64,000 bases of DNA from Bin90 sp965214635 (GTDB taxonomy: Bacteria; Chloroflexota; Dehalococcoidia; Lucifugimonadales; JADFKI01), in NCBI GenBank assembly GCA_965214635.1, contig OZ243964.1:992001-1056000 (forward strand). The letters run 5' to 3'. A model generated the notes under the pieces. It searched no databases. It was not told where the DNA came from and was given only the letters and a program-made list of their open reading frames with translations. Made by a program: the position numbers and the translations under genes. Positions 33,867-43,664 of the stretch are shown here, in pieces; positions within the stretch are counted from its first letter, which is position 1; each line of letters begins with the position of its first letter.

Positions 33867-34937
33867 ATGCTCCAAACCGCCATCCAAAAACTCACCAACA
33901 ACGGCGACCTCATCGCACACTTCCTAGTACAAACAATGCTAGGCACAACCCCGCACGCCAAAGTCTGCCACCAACTCCAAGCCACCAAACTACTCATCAA
34001 ATTCGGCTTCACAGACCTAAACACCAACGACATCACACACACCACACCCCAACAACACCCGACAGCACTCCCAGACTCCTCCCAAGACCATCAGCAACCC
34101 ACCACCATAACCCCAACCCACATCCTCAACTACGAAATCGCCCGATACATCCGCCAAGAAACCTCCAACGGCGAAAACCTCGCACGCTTCCTAGTCGAAA
34201 TCATGCACAAAGACGAACCCCAATTCTCAACACAAACCATCAAGCCCCAACACCGCATCGCAGCCGCCAAAGAACTACTCAACCGCGGCTTCGGAAACCT
34301 CAACCCAAACAACACATCCCGCCAAACCACCCTCGACCAGCAAGACCACTCAGCACTACACACAGACCTAGCCAAACACATCCGCGCACAAACCGGACAC
34401 GGCATAGACACCGCACGCTTCCTCATAGAAGTCGTGCAAGACGGAGCAAACAGCGGCTTCAAACCCCACCACAGGCTATCAGCCGCATCCGAACTGCTGC
34501 GCCGCGCCTACGACATCCCCTACGAACACATCAGCTGGCAGCACATCGAAGCCTACTACAAGACCCAAACCCCACCCGATGCACCCTCCATCGAAGAGCC
34601 GTCCCCCACTCTCGCCCCCATCCCCACAGACATCGACCCACTCCAAAAAGCCACAACACCGCTAAACACCAGCGCCAGCAAACCCAACTACCCCGACACC
34701 CCGTTCAATCCCAACGCCGAAACCATCCCCGAAGACACCGACACCCTCACACCCGAAGAACTAGACGCCCTAGCCGACGCCGACATCGAATACTACGACC
34801 CACCCACCGACGAAGAATACGCCCAATGGCTCAAAACCATAGACCTCGCCTACCCCCCAGACGACCAGCCCAACGAACTCAACGACCCCATCCGAACCGC
34901 ACACTCACCCATCCAACCCAACGCCCGCAGCCCATAG
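33867..34937 (+). CDS. Three-repeat helical protein with acidic Pro-rich tail, function unknown
   Basis: 356 residues, not assigned to a named family. Three similar units of about 55 residues (2-53, 86-146, 163-223) each read roughly: helix, NG-x-x-ARFLVE, then H-R-x-x-A-x-ELL-x-RGFG-x-L. They recall the small helical DNA-binding units of phage terminase small-subunit-like proteins, which is only a resemblance. The tail (225-356) is Pro/Asp/Glu-rich. No signal peptide or membrane segment. The plus strand here is strikingly rich in A and C and poor in T and G, so codons end mainly in C or A. No Shine-Dalgarno sequence precedes the ATG, though a good promoter does. Confidence 0.7.
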   Translation: MLQTAIQKLTNNGDLIAHFLVQTMLGTTPHAKVCHQLQATKLLIKFGFTDLNTNDITHTTPQQHPTALPDSSQDHQQPTTITPTHILNYEIARYIRQETSNGENLARFLVEIMHKDEPQFSTQTIKPQHRIAAAKELLNRGFGNLNPNNTSRQTTLDQQDHSALHTDLAKHIRAQTGHGIDTARFLIEVVQDGANSGFKPHHRLSAASELLRRAYDIPYEHISWQHIEAYYKTQTPPDAPSIEEPSPTLAPIPTDIDPLQKATTPLNTSASKPNYPDTPFNPNAETIPEDTDTLTPEELDALADADIEYYDPPTDEEYAQWLKTIDLAYPPDDQPNELNDPIRTAHSPIQPNARSP

Positions 34938-34985
34938 CCCAACGCAACCAAACACAGCAAACCGCACAAAACCAAATAAGAAAAG

Positions 34986-35059
<74 letters not shown>

Positions 35060-35248
35060 AAACACACACGCACAAAAAACAAGATCAGCGTCCACAAAAC
35101 CAAACGCCAACCTAATTCTATCCCCACACCCCCATCCCGTCAACAATTCCACATCCAAAACTCGCAGCCACACCAACCCTATACACATAACTCACAAGCA
35201 ACCACATCAGCTTGAATGCCCATGCCCCATACCCGCACGGACTAAAAA

Positions 35249-36409
35249 TCAATCCCTAAGCAACCCCGGCAGCCGCCTCAACGCATCAACATCCCGCGCC
35301 GAAGCATGAAAATCCAAATACGGCAACACCGCCCGCAAACTCCGCGTCAGCGGCTCATAATCAGCGCCCCCCAACAGCGGATTAAGCCACACCAACCGAT
35401 ACACCCGTCGCCGCATCCGACGCGCCTCCCGCCCAAGACGCTCCGGCTCACCAGTATCCCAGCCATCGCTCAACACAAACACCGTCGTATCCCGACCCAG
35501 CACATACTCATACCGACCATTCACATACGCCAACGCCTCCCCGATGCGCGTCCCGCCCGACCACCCAGACACCACACCCCCAACACGCTCCATCGCCTCC
35601 ACAAAAGACGGCGCACCCAACTCCCGAGTAACACGCCGAACCATCGTACTGAAAACGAAAGTCTCCACCCGCCTCGTATGCTGTGCCACCGCAAACACAA
35701 GCTGCAACAACAACCGCACATGCCGCTCCATAGAACCGCTCACATCCAACATCACCAGCAAGCGCGGCGTGCGCGGAACACGGCGCCTGCGCGGCAAAAC
35801 CAACGGCTCACCCCCGCTGCTCATACTCAGCCGAAACGCAGCGCGCAAATCCGGACTACCCTTACGCCGATGCCGCCTCCGCCGCCGACCCGGACGCACC
35901 GACATCGCACGCGCCATCCGCGCCGCAATCCGCCCCAGCTCATCCAACTCATCCGCACGCAACACCGTAAGATCCCGTTTAGACCGCACATGCCGAGCAC
36001 TCGCACCCCTCCGAACCATCTGCACAAGCGTATTCTCAGAACCCTCATCCTCATCCGGCAGCAACGCAGCGCTCGGCGTCCGCCGAAAATCCTTAGCGCC
36101 ACCAACAAGCCCATCATCCCCCTCTATATGCGGACGCAACAGCAACGGCTCAAAGTTCCAAAACCGCTCAAACACCGCATCATATATCGGAATCTCATCC
36201 CGCCGAGACAACAGCAGCGACCGCAACGCCCAATACACCCGCCCCCTATCCATCACATCCACAGCACTCATAGCCCGCAGCGTATCCGCCGTCTCCGTAG
36301 GCCCCACCAGCAGCCCGTGCGAGCGCAGCACACGACAAAACCGCGTCAAATGCGCCACAAAATCATACCCGCCCGAAGCCTGCCCAAGTCCGTCGATGCC
36401 GTTAGTCAA
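35249..36409 (-). CDS. CoxE-like VWA-domain protein
   Basis: 386 residues. N-terminal helical part (FVAHLTRFCRVLRSHGLLVGPTETADTLRAM) as in the CoxE/DUF58-like group, then a basic Arg-rich stretch, then a von Willebrand A domain with the metal-site motif LDVSGSMERH (D-x-S-x-S) and FVLSDGWDTGEP. CoxE partners an AAA+ ATPase (CoxD) in maturing molybdenum hydroxylases such as CO dehydrogenase, but VWA proteins of this type occur with other MoxR-type ATPases. No ATPase gene is adjacent, so the client is unknown. It lies downstream of tRNA-Lys on the same strand after a featureless 190-bp gap. Confidence 0.82.
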   Translation of the reverse strand: MTNGIDGLGQASGGYDFVAHLTRFCRVLRSHGLLVGPTETADTLRAMSAVDVMDRGRVYWALRSLLLSRRDEIPIYDAVFERFWNFEPLLLRPHIEGDDGLVGGAKDFRRTPSAALLPDEDEGSENTLVQMVRRGASARHVRSKRDLTVLRADELDELGRIAARMARAMSVRPGRRRRRHRRKGSPDLRAAFRLSMSSGGEPLVLPRRRRVPRTPRLLVMLDVSGSMERHVRLLLQLVFAVAQHTRRVETFVFSTMVRRVTRELGAPSFVEAMERVGGVVSGWSGGTRIGEALAYVNGRYEYVLGRDTTVFVLSDGWDTGEPERLGREARRMRRRVYRLVWLNPLLGGADYEPLTRSLRAVLPYLDFHASARDVDALRRLPGLLRD

Positions 36410-36523
36410 CTTACCCTTACAGCCACATCCTTAATCAGAATTATCGAAGACACGAGCATACCCGCCATCTCTCCGCCCCGGCCTAGAGTCACGGATTTTG
36501 ACCATAAACCACACTCCACCCAC

Positions 36524-37237
36524 TCACCCTACTATGTCACAACCCAAAAACTGCCGACCCATCATCTTCGCTGCACTCAACACAGAATAGCTCCCAGCCG
36601 CCGGATCCAGTACCACATCGCCCGGATCCGTTACCGCTTCAATCAACGCCGCTTGCAGTTCTACAGGCTTCGGGTGAGCATGACGGTCTCTAACAGCCAA
36701 CTCACTCCACACATCCGGGATATTATGGCGTTGCCACACACCCTTTGCACGCTTAGGAGGTTTCTGAGCTATCACGAGGTATTCCGCTTGACGGCGTGTC
36801 CGATAACCCATACCCATGCGTCCCTTGTCCCATGTAACAAGGTCAACTATCTCCAATCCATGCATTTCCAGCCACCCGCGTACACCGGTACAAAAAAGAT
36901 GAAACTTGTCCACCCAAAGCATCAGATGACCAGACGGAGTGAGCACCTTTGAGATGCCATCTATAAAACGCAGTATCGTGTCTTCATTCATCTGTGGCAA
37001 CGCAGACCGCGCTCGCCCGCGGCTGACGCCTTCATTGCCATACTGCATCTTGTCCAGTATCCCTCGATACTGGGGATCAAAGAAGCACACCGGCACAGAG
37101 GCAGACTCCATTGCTCCAAGCAAGTCAAGCCCGTCGTGCCGGTTGCGTTGGTTTAGAGCCAGCGGCAACTTGCGCTGGCTCACCTCATCGAACCCAGTAC
37201 CAACCGGGACATCCCTAGTCGTAGAGAAGACATTCAT
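36524..37237 (-). CDS. Orphan DNA methyltransferase (beta-class order, DPQY motif)
   Basis: About 237 residues. The catalytic motif reads FFDPQYRGILDKMQYGNEG (DPQY in place of DPPY, as in one recognisable subfamily) and precedes the SAM motif DPAAGSYSVLSAA, the order of beta-class N6-adenine or N4-cytosine methylases. The open frame extends to 37324, overlapping the neighbouring TPP-enzyme gene, but ATG 37237 (MNVFSTTRD) is the likely start. No restriction enzyme gene is adjacent, so it may be a regulatory or self-marking solitary methylase. Target unknown. Confidence 0.8.
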   Translation of the reverse strand: MNVFSTTRDVPVGTGFDEVSQRKLPLALNQRNRHDGLDLLGAMESASVPVCFFDPQYRGILDKMQYGNEGVSRGRARSALPQMNEDTILRFIDGISKVLTPSGHLMLWVDKFHLFCTGVRGWLEMHGLEIVDLVTWDKGRMGMGYRTRRQAEYLVIAQKPPKRAKGVWQRHNIPDVWSELAVRDRHAHPKPVELQAALIEAVTDPGDVVLDPAAGSYSVLSAAKMMGRQFLGCDIVG

Positions 37238-37259
37238 GGCTATTACGCTTAATTCCTCG

Positions 37260-38900
37260 CTACTCCATCCGCGAGCCGCCCCAAGCGCGAGACACACCCG
37301 CCGCCGTCGGCTCCACGATGACATTCACCACCGCCGGCTTGCCGCTAGCAAACGCCCGCTCCAGCGCAGGGCGAATCTCGTCCGGGTCGCTAACCTCTTC
37401 GCCGTGTGCGCCCAGTTCGCGCGCCATCCCATCGAAATTGGTGAACCCAAGCTCGCGCCCCGGCTTGCGCCGATCCGGTGTCCGCGCCGTCCAGCCAGCG
37501 TTATTGCTAATAACCGTAACCACCGGCAGATTGAAGCGCACGCAGGTATCGAGTTCCATCGCGTTCATCCCCATCGAGCCGTCGCCATGCAGCACCAGCA
37601 CCTGCGTGCCCGGCTTGGCTATCTGCGCACCAATGCCATAGGGCAACCCCACGCCCATCGTGCCAGTTACACCACTATTCAGCCGATGCCCCGGCACATA
37701 GGTTGGCAGCGACTGCCGCCCGAAGTGCAAAATCTCATTGCCATCGACGCACAGGATAGCGTCCCGGTCAAGGAAGTCGCGTATCTCTTTGCACAGTCGC
37801 AGCGGGTGGATAGGCGTCTGGTCAGAGTTCAGCAGCTCCCCCTGTTGGTTAGCACGCCGGTCATTGTCCGACTGCAAACGGCTAATCCAAGGCGACTCCA
37901 GCCTGCCCCCGAAATCTTCAGGGCGCGCCTCCACCTCGCCGACCATCTGCCCAAGCACCGCCTTGGCATCACCCACGATACCCAGATCCACATCACGATT
38001 GTGGGCGATTTCACCCGCATCTATGTCTATCTGCACCACCTTCGCCGCACCGAATCGCTGCCCGTAGTTAATCATCCAGTTCATCCGTGTGCCGATGACC
38101 ATAACCAGATCCGCCTCGCGCAGTGCGGTGCTGCGCGCCCCTTGGAACGAAACAGCGTGATCCTCGGGCACCAAGCCGCGCGACATCGGCGCAGTGTAGA
38201 ACGGCGTGCTAGTCAAATCAACCAGCTGCTCCAACTCAGGCGCAGCACCGGCGAAGAACACCCCACCGCCAGCGAATATGACCGGACGCTCTGCGTCAGC
38301 CAGCATATCCACCGCCTCTTTGATTGCTGCCGCATCGCCCGCAGGCACCGACTTGCGAACAGCGCGGGTCGGCTTTACCGCCGAATCCTCCTCCACCTCT
38401 TCGTACAACACATCAGCCCCACAGTCGATGTACACAGGCCCCGGCCTGCCAGACAACGCCTGCCTATAAGCCGTGCTGACGATTTCAGGATAGCGCGCCG
38501 CCATCGTGGGCCTATGCCAGTACTTGACGATAGGCTCCATGATGCGCTCTTGATCCACCTCTTGGAAGGTGTCCCGCCCGATCTCATGGACTGCGCTTGC
38601 GCCGCCGAGTATCACCATCGGAGCGCAGTCGATAGACGCTGCATAAACGCCAGTGAGCAAGTTCAGCGTGCCAGGGCCGCTTGCCGCCGTGCACACGCCG
38701 GGCTTGCCCGTTACCCGCGCATAGGCATGCGCCGCAAACGCCGCAGCCTGCTCATGCCGGAAGTCTATGGTCTCTATGCCGAAATCCTGACACCCCATCA
38801 CGATGTCGAAATCCGGCCCGCCCATCAGGTAGAAGAGCTTCTCCACGCCCTCTTCTTTCAGCGTCTTCGCAATGAGATAGCTTCCCGTTACCTTTGCCAT
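37260..38900 (-). CDS. Thiamine-pyrophosphate enzyme of the acetolactate synthase/2-hydroxyacyl-CoA lyase family
   Basis: 546 residues in the three-domain order of this superfamily: N-terminal PYR domain with the catalytic Glu (FRHEQAAAFAAHAYAR), central domain, and C-terminal TPP-binding domain with GDGSMGMNAMELDT...NN. The central and C-terminal segments (SGVTGTMGVGLPYGIGAQIA) recall oxalyl-CoA decarboxylase and 2-hydroxyacyl-CoA lyase more than true acetolactate synthase, and no small regulatory subunit gene is adjacent. A role in short-chain acyl-CoA or alpha-keto acid metabolism is likely; an enoyl-CoA hydratase lies upstream on the same strand. Substrate not determinable here. Confidence 0.85.
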   Translation of the reverse strand: MAKVTGSYLIAKTLKEEGVEKLFYLMGGPDFDIVMGCQDFGIETIDFRHEQAAAFAAHAYARVTGKPGVCTAASGPGTLNLLTGVYAASIDCAPMVILGGASAVHEIGRDTFQEVDQERIMEPIVKYWHRPTMAARYPEIVSTAYRQALSGRPGPVYIDCGADVLYEEVEEDSAVKPTRAVRKSVPAGDAAAIKEAVDMLADAERPVIFAGGGVFFAGAAPELEQLVDLTSTPFYTAPMSRGLVPEDHAVSFQGARSTALREADLVMVIGTRMNWMINYGQRFGAAKVVQIDIDAGEIAHNRDVDLGIVGDAKAVLGQMVGEVEARPEDFGGRLESPWISRLQSDNDRRANQQGELLNSDQTPIHPLRLCKEIRDFLDRDAILCVDGNEILHFGRQSLPTYVPGHRLNSGVTGTMGVGLPYGIGAQIAKPGTQVLVLHGDGSMGMNAMELDTCVRFNLPVVTVISNNAGWTARTPDRRKPGRELGFTNFDGMARELGAHGEEVSDPDEIRPALERAFASGKPAVVNVIVEPTAAGVSRAWGGSRME

Positions 38901-39078
38901 TATGGATGCTCCTTAATAAATATCGATCGTCGGCTTCCAATGCCAGCAAGCCAGTCGCTCCTAGCCCGTGGCCAGCAGCCGTCAATGATTGCCTGTCGGT
39001 TATTAGCGGCTGTCCAACCCAAGACGCTGAAAGCCTATCACATTGCAGTTATTTAGCCAAACACCCAACTCACAGATG

Positions 39079-39178
39079 GAGCAGAATGAATATGCACAGC
39101 GCGGATGCCTCACAACCTGCTGATACTGCCGCAGCGGTGCGGGATGCTGCCCTCCACCACCTGCATGGAAACGCTACC
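39079..39178 (+). mobile_element. Inverted end fragment of the same IS family, copy D
   Basis: The last 22 bases (39157-39178) match the terminal repeat with one mismatch (CCACCTGCATGGAAACGCTA in place of CCACCTGAATGG...). About 80 bases inward align with the transposase C-terminal end, in the opposite orientation to copies A-C. A degraded solo end outside the island. Confidence 0.75.
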
Positions 39179-39246
39179 ATGCGGTGCATTGAAGTCCTTT
39201 TAGCTCGACATTCGGCAATCGCAGGCATGATGCTATGGAGCATCGC

Positions 39247-39975
39247 CTATGCGTCGGTGATTGCGCGGCGGGCGAGGCGGTCTTCCAGTGCGAGAGCGTC
39301 TCGCAGGGGCAAGTCGGAGCCGTCCCATATGGCGCGCTTGGCAGTTGCCACCACCGTCGGGGGCAGGGCGGCTAGCGCATCCGCCACGGCGTCGGCGGTT
39401 GGCATCAGGCGCTCTTGCGTGGTCGCGATGTGCACCAATCCGATGGCAAGCGCCTCGTCCGTCGCAATGCGGCGATTGGACAGAACCACATCCATCGTGC
39501 GGGATGCGCCTATTACGCGTCGGAGGGTTTGAGTGCCGCCTGCAGCCGGTATCATACCCAGCGCAACCTCCGGCATGCTGAACAGCGCGTCGTCCGCCGC
39601 GATGCGAATGTCGCAGAGGCAGGCGATTTCCACGCCAGAGCCGATGACATACCCGTGCATTGCGGCGACCATCGGCTTGGGCATTGTGGCGAACAAGCCC
39701 CATATGTCGCGTTCCCAGCGCACTTGGCGCGCGATGGCTTGCGATGGCGCGCTGCCAAACTCTGTCAAGTCCGCCCCCGCACAGAAGGCACGCTCGCCAG
39801 CGCCATTCAGCACGATTACGCGAACATCGGGGTCATCGCGCACGGCTTCAAGCAGCGTAACCAGCTCATCGCGCATCTGCACATCATAAGCGTTCAGCGC
39901 CTGCGGGCGGTTCAGCATCAGGTACGCCACCGCCCCGCGCTTGGAGTATAGAACAGGAGGGTCAGCCATTGCCAT
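39247..39975 (-). CDS. Enoyl-CoA hydratase/isomerase family protein
   Basis: A crotonase-fold enzyme adding water to 2-enoyl-CoA or isomerising it. The oxyanion-hole segment AFCAGADLTEFG is present, and both catalytic-region glutamates are kept: GSGVEIACLCDIRIA and SMPEVALGMIPAAGGTQ. At 242 residues it is slightly short at the C-terminus. It lies upstream of the TPP enzyme on the same strand, separated by 346 bp that include an IS end fragment, so cotranscription is uncertain. It follows the cNMP-binding gene by 10 bp and may share its transcript. Confidence 0.88.
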   Translation of the reverse strand: MAMADPPVLYSKRGAVAYLMLNRPQALNAYDVQMRDELVTLLEAVRDDPDVRVIVLNGAGERAFCAGADLTEFGSAPSQAIARQVRWERDIWGLFATMPKPMVAAMHGYVIGSGVEIACLCDIRIAADDALFSMPEVALGMIPAAGGTQTLRRVIGASRTMDVVLSNRRIATDEALAIGLVHIATTQERLMPTADAVADALAALPPTVVATAKRAIWDGSDLPLRDALALEDRLARRAITDA

Positions 39976-39985
39976 TCAGTGCATA

Positions 39986-40507
39986 CTATTCGGGCGGCTT
40001 CCAGATGAAGCGGATCTTTCGCTTTCGCAATCCGGCGATGGTGATTTCGCGCTCGTTTATCAGGGCGTCCACGGTTTGGCGCAGGCGGCGGGATGTGAGC
40101 GCCGAAAGCGCAGTCATCACCTTGTATCCGAGCGTGGGATACATCTCGAACGCGCGCTGCAGCATCCGCCCGTCGATGCGTATGAGCTTGCTCGACTCCC
40201 AAGCGCGCCCAGACAATGTGTACTTGTACGGTTCAGCAAGCGCAGACCAGCCGATAGCCTCGCCCGGATAGCAGAGGGTAATGGTAGTGTGGCGGGACTT
40301 GGCGCGCGGCGCACGGATGCGCTTTTGCAGCGCCACTTTGCCCTCCGTCAGCACATACAGGTGTGTGGCTCGCTGCCCCTCACCGATGATCAAGCCGTTC
40401 TCGATGACCTCAAAATCGGCGCACATCGGCATCAACACCAGAAGTTCGTCCTCCGTCAGCGCGCCGAAAAGTTCGCTCTTTTGGAGCAGGTCCAGATGTC
40501 TAATCAT
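39986..40507 (-). CDS. Cyclic-nucleotide-binding-domain protein without DNA-binding domain
   Basis: 173 residues from ATG 40507 (the frame opens at 40579, but MIRHLDLLQKSELFGALTEDEL is the usual start of a cNMP domain). The beta-roll (VIENGLIIGEGQRATHLYVLTEGKVAL) and a phosphate-binding-cassette-like segment (CYPGEAIGWSALAEPYKYT) are visible. The C-terminus ends after one long helix and a basic tail, without the Crp/Fnr winged helix. It may sense a nucleotide and act through protein contact. Just upstream of the enoyl-CoA hydratase on the same strand. Confidence 0.78.
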   Translation of the reverse strand: MIRHLDLLQKSELFGALTEDELLVLMPMCADFEVIENGLIIGEGQRATHLYVLTEGKVALQKRIRAPRAKSRHTTITLCYPGEAIGWSALAEPYKYTLSGRAWESSKLIRIDGRMLQRAFEMYPTLGYKVMTALSALTSRRLRQTVDALINEREITIAGLRKRKIRFIWKPPE

Positions 40508-40733
40508 ACGCTCCCTACACACCCATCTTTGCGTCAATGTTCCTTCAAGCTGCACCGCACAAATGCACATACTGAACATTAGGAAACTTGGGCAAATAAG
40601 TCAACATTGTGCCTATATTCACGATAGCGCATGCAACGACAGGATGGGTGTAGAATATGTACAAGTTTCTCAGCAATTCGTTGCTTGGGCTGACACACTG
40701 ATAAACTAACGAACTACTTCACGGAGTGGCGCT

Positions 40734-41651
40734 ATGGACATCGGCTTCATCGGACTAGGCAATATGGGTGGCGGCATGGCGGCAAATGTGCTGCGAGCAG
40801 GACACTCGCTGAGGGTGCACGATTTGCAGCGGGAGGCTGCGACACCGCTGCTAGAGGCAGGCGCAGGCTGGGCAGACACGCCTGCAGAACTCGCCGCCGC
40901 AAGCGACATCGTGCTCACATCGCTGCCCGGGCCGCGCGAAGTGGAGGCCGTGGCGCTTGGCGAAGGCGGCGTGCTGGAGGGCATGCGCCCCGGCGGCGTG
41001 TACATAGATCTCAGCACCAGCTCGCCCACACTCATACGACGCATCGCAGCAGAGTTCGCCGACAAGGGCGTACAAGTGCTGGACGCGCCCGTCAGCGGCG
41101 GGCCGGTGGGTGCAAGCACGGGGCGGCTCGCCGTCATGGTCGGCGGCGACCGCGCAACCTATGAGCGCATCAAGCCCGCACTCGATGCCATCGGCGATAA
41201 GGTGAGCTATATCGGCGGCATCGGCTCCGGCTGCGTCGCCAAACTTATGCACAACTGCATCGGCTACGGACTACAGACCATCGTTGCAGAGTGTCTCACG
41301 CTCGGCGTCAAGGCGGGGGTAGATGCTGCGCCGCTGTTCGAGGCAATATCCAACGGCAGCGTGGGGCGTGGTAGCACATTCCAAAACACATACCCGAACA
41401 CTTATCTCTCGGGCAACTTCGACCCGCCTAGTTTTGCGCTGCGATTAGCGCACAAGGATGTGAGCCTAGCGATGGAGCTTGCGCGCGAGTACGGCGTGCC
41501 CATGACCGTCGGCAGCATCGCCTACCAAGAGCTGACGGCTGCGCTCAACCGCGGCTGGGGAGACATCGATTCACGCGCAGCGATGCTATTACAAGAAGAG
41601 CGCGCCGGCGGCATAGAGGTGCGTCTGCCACAAGAGGACGGGGATGCCTAA
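40734..41651 (+). CDS. NAD(P)-dependent beta-hydroxyacid dehydrogenase (3-hydroxyisobutyrate dehydrogenase family)
   Basis: 305 residues. N-terminal Rossmann fold GFIGLGNMGGGMAANVLRAG, substrate-site signature DAPVSGGPVGASTGRLAVMV, and the catalytic Lys in VAKLMHNCIGYG, followed by the all-helical dimerisation domain. The family includes 3-hydroxyisobutyrate, tartronate semialdehyde and 6-phosphogluconate-like dehydrogenases, and the substrate cannot be fixed here. GGAG lies 7 nt before the ATG. The stop overlaps the start of the biotin ligase gene by 8 bp, implying coupling. Confidence 0.88.
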   Translation: MDIGFIGLGNMGGGMAANVLRAGHSLRVHDLQREAATPLLEAGAGWADTPAELAAASDIVLTSLPGPREVEAVALGEGGVLEGMRPGGVYIDLSTSSPTLIRRIAAEFADKGVQVLDAPVSGGPVGASTGRLAVMVGGDRATYERIKPALDAIGDKVSYIGGIGSGCVAKLMHNCIGYGLQTIVAECLTLGVKAGVDAAPLFEAISNGSVGRGSTFQNTYPNTYLSGNFDPPSFALRLAHKDVSLAMELAREYGVPMTVGSIAYQELTAALNRGWGDIDSRAAMLLQEERAGGIEVRLPQEDGDA

Positions 41652-42534
41652 ACGCCGTAACCCAACATTCCGAGCCTTGACTACCCGTCAGCCCGCTCGT
41701 ATCATCGCGCGCATGGACGATACCAATCTTAGCAGCGCAGAGGCTGTGAATGACGGAGCGACCGACCTCGACATCTCCGCACTCGAGCACGCGCTCGCTG
41801 GCCGGACTATCGGCAGTCGCATACACCACTACGACCGCATCGGCTCCACGATGGACAAGGCGCGGCGGCTTGCGGCTGGGGGTGCTGCTGAGGGTGTGGT
41901 GGTCATCGCAGAGGAGCAGACGGCTGGACGCGGGCGCTTCAACCGCGCTTGGGTCTCACCGCGTGGCGAGAATCTGTCGCTGTCAGTCATCCTGCGTCCC
42001 AACGCTGCTGCGCTGCCATATATGAACATGGCGGCGACGCTGGCGGTGGCAGGCACGGTGGCAGACATCTCATTGCTGCAGCCCACCATCAAGTGGCCCA
42101 ACGATGTCCGAGTGAACGGACGCAAGATTAGCGGAATCCTAATCGAGACTGAGATAGAGACGGGCGGAGGCGTGTGCGCCATCGTGGGTATTGGGGTCAA
42201 TGTGAACTTCAACCCGTCGCTATATCCGGAGATTGCCGACATCTCCACTAGCTTGTTTCGCGAGACGGGAGAGCGTCGCAACCGCACACTCGTATTGCAA
42301 ACGCTGCTGGAGCGCTTCGATGCCGCATACGCCGTCGTGCGCGAGGACGGGTCGCTGACGGTAGAGTGGGCGGCGCTGCTAGACACGCTCGGACGCCAAG
42401 TACGGCTGCGGACGCCGGGGGGCGTGGTTGAGGGCGTCGCCGAGGGCGTGGACGCCGAGGGCAGTCTGCTAGTGCGCCGCTTGGACGGCTCGCTGTTCAC
42501 GGCAGTTGCAGGAGAGGTTACCTCACAATTGTGA
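41644..42534 (+). CDS. birA: Biotin--[acetyl-CoA-carboxylase] ligase, monofunctional
   Basis: Attaches biotin to carboxylase carrier proteins through biotinyl-AMP. The adenylate-forming loop GRGRFNRAW and the KWPNDVRVNGRKISGIL motif are both present, followed by the small C-terminal SH3-like domain (GRQVRLRTPGGVVEG). There is no N-terminal helix-turn-helix, so it lacks the repressor function of E. coli BirA. The frame overlaps the upstream dehydrogenase by 8 bp; an internal ATG at 41713 (MDDTNLSS) may be the true start since the first 23 residues are not family-like. Confidence 0.9.
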   Translation: MPKRRNPTFRALTTRQPARIIARMDDTNLSSAEAVNDGATDLDISALEHALAGRTIGSRIHHYDRIGSTMDKARRLAAGGAAEGVVVIAEEQTAGRGRFNRAWVSPRGENLSLSVILRPNAAALPYMNMAATLAVAGTVADISLLQPTIKWPNDVRVNGRKISGILIETEIETGGGVCAIVGIGVNVNFNPSLYPEIADISTSLFRETGERRNRTLVLQTLLERFDAAYAVVREDGSLTVEWAALLDTLGRQVRLRTPGGVVEGVAEGVDAEGSLLVRRLDGSLFTAVAGEVTSQL

Positions 42535-42674
42535 GCAAGGGAATCCGGTATGAACACGAAGTGCCCGATGAAGCGTTCATGGTGGAGCTTCGGTAAAGCG
42601 CATTGGCGTCTATGCACGGCGTCATGAGGTTTCAGCCCGAATTCAACAAGTATGCATAATGTTTAGGGGAGAAA

Positions 42675-43478
42675 ATGCTGGAAAATCTCAGTTTGGACGG
42701 AAAGACGATTGTCATCACGGGGGGCGGCACAGGGCTTGGGCGCGAGATGTCGGTGACGATGGCGCGCGCCGGGGCAGATATGGTGATCGCATCGCGGCGG
42801 ATGGCCCCCATAGAAGAGACAGCGGCAGCGGTTCGGGATGTGGGTAGGCGCGCCATCGCTGTATCCACCGATGTTACCGACTCGGCGCAGGTAGAGAGGT
42901 TGTTCGAGCGCGCGATAGACGAGTTTGGCAAGGTGGATGTGCTGTTCAACAATGCGGGCATCGTGCGGGGACAAGGGTCTATCCCAATATGGGACATCAC
43001 GGACGAGGATTGGCGTATCGGCATCGACACGAACCTGACGGGGGCGTTCTACTGCACGCGGGCGGTAGCGAAGCATATGATTGAGCGCGGGGGCGGTCGG
43101 ATTGTGAATGTGTCGTCCGGGTTCGGGTTTCGCGGTGGGCGCGATAACTATATGTACGCCTGCGGCAAAGGCGGCATCGCGCAGCTGACTCGCACCATCA
43201 CCACGAGCATGAGCCGCTACGGGATTACCTGCGCCTGCATCGTTCCGGGTTACATCCCGACTGAGGGGACGGCTGAGTCGAATGAGACACTGCCGCGTGG
43301 AGGGTTCATCCCGATGGGGCGCGTGGGCAGGCCGGAAGAGATGGGGCCGCTGGCGGTGTACCTAGCGTCGGATGCATCCGAGTACATGAACGGGGAGATG
43401 TTCGTCATAGACGGGGGCGGCTTGGCAGGCGGGTATGCGCCGACCGGGTATGCGCCAAACATCCCGCTCGTGGTTTAG
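42675..43478 (+). CDS. Short-chain dehydrogenase/reductase
   Basis: 267 residues with all classical SDR elements: ITGGGTGLG cofactor loop, NNAG, catalytic Ser in NVSSGFGF, and the Y-x3-K pair (YACGK). The C-terminus (GEMFVIDGGGLAGGY) is typical of SDRs related to gluconate 5-dehydrogenase or 3-oxoacyl-ACP reductase. AGGGGAG lies 7 nt before the ATG. Substrate unknown. The next gene is a diverged SDR in the same direction. Confidence 0.88.
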   Translation: MLENLSLDGKTIVITGGGTGLGREMSVTMARAGADMVIASRRMAPIEETAAAVRDVGRRAIAVSTDVTDSAQVERLFERAIDEFGKVDVLFNNAGIVRGQGSIPIWDITDEDWRIGIDTNLTGAFYCTRAVAKHMIERGGGRIVNVSSGFGFRGGRDNYMYACGKGGIAQLTRTITTSMSRYGITCACIVPGYIPTEGTAESNETLPRGGFIPMGRVGRPEEMGPLAVYLASDASEYMNGEMFVIDGGGLAGGYAPTGYAPNIPLVV

Positions 43479-43664
43479 GCGGTGCAGCGAGACGATTGAT
43501 ATGCTTCATCTAGGGGCGATACGATAATGCTATATGTGTATCGCTCTTCATATCTCACAGGCAAGCCGGTGTATCCAAGAAACTAGTGAGGCTGGCATAC
43601 TAACAAGCTGACCGAATGAGAAACTGATGAACCGGCCAGCTAATACTTAATCGGAGAACGAAAA

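Noticed and set aside
37238..37324. Upstream extension of the DNA methyltransferase into the TPP enzyme gene
   Set aside because: The extra 29 residues are out-of-frame TPP-enzyme sequence; the ATG at 37237 gives a plausible start.
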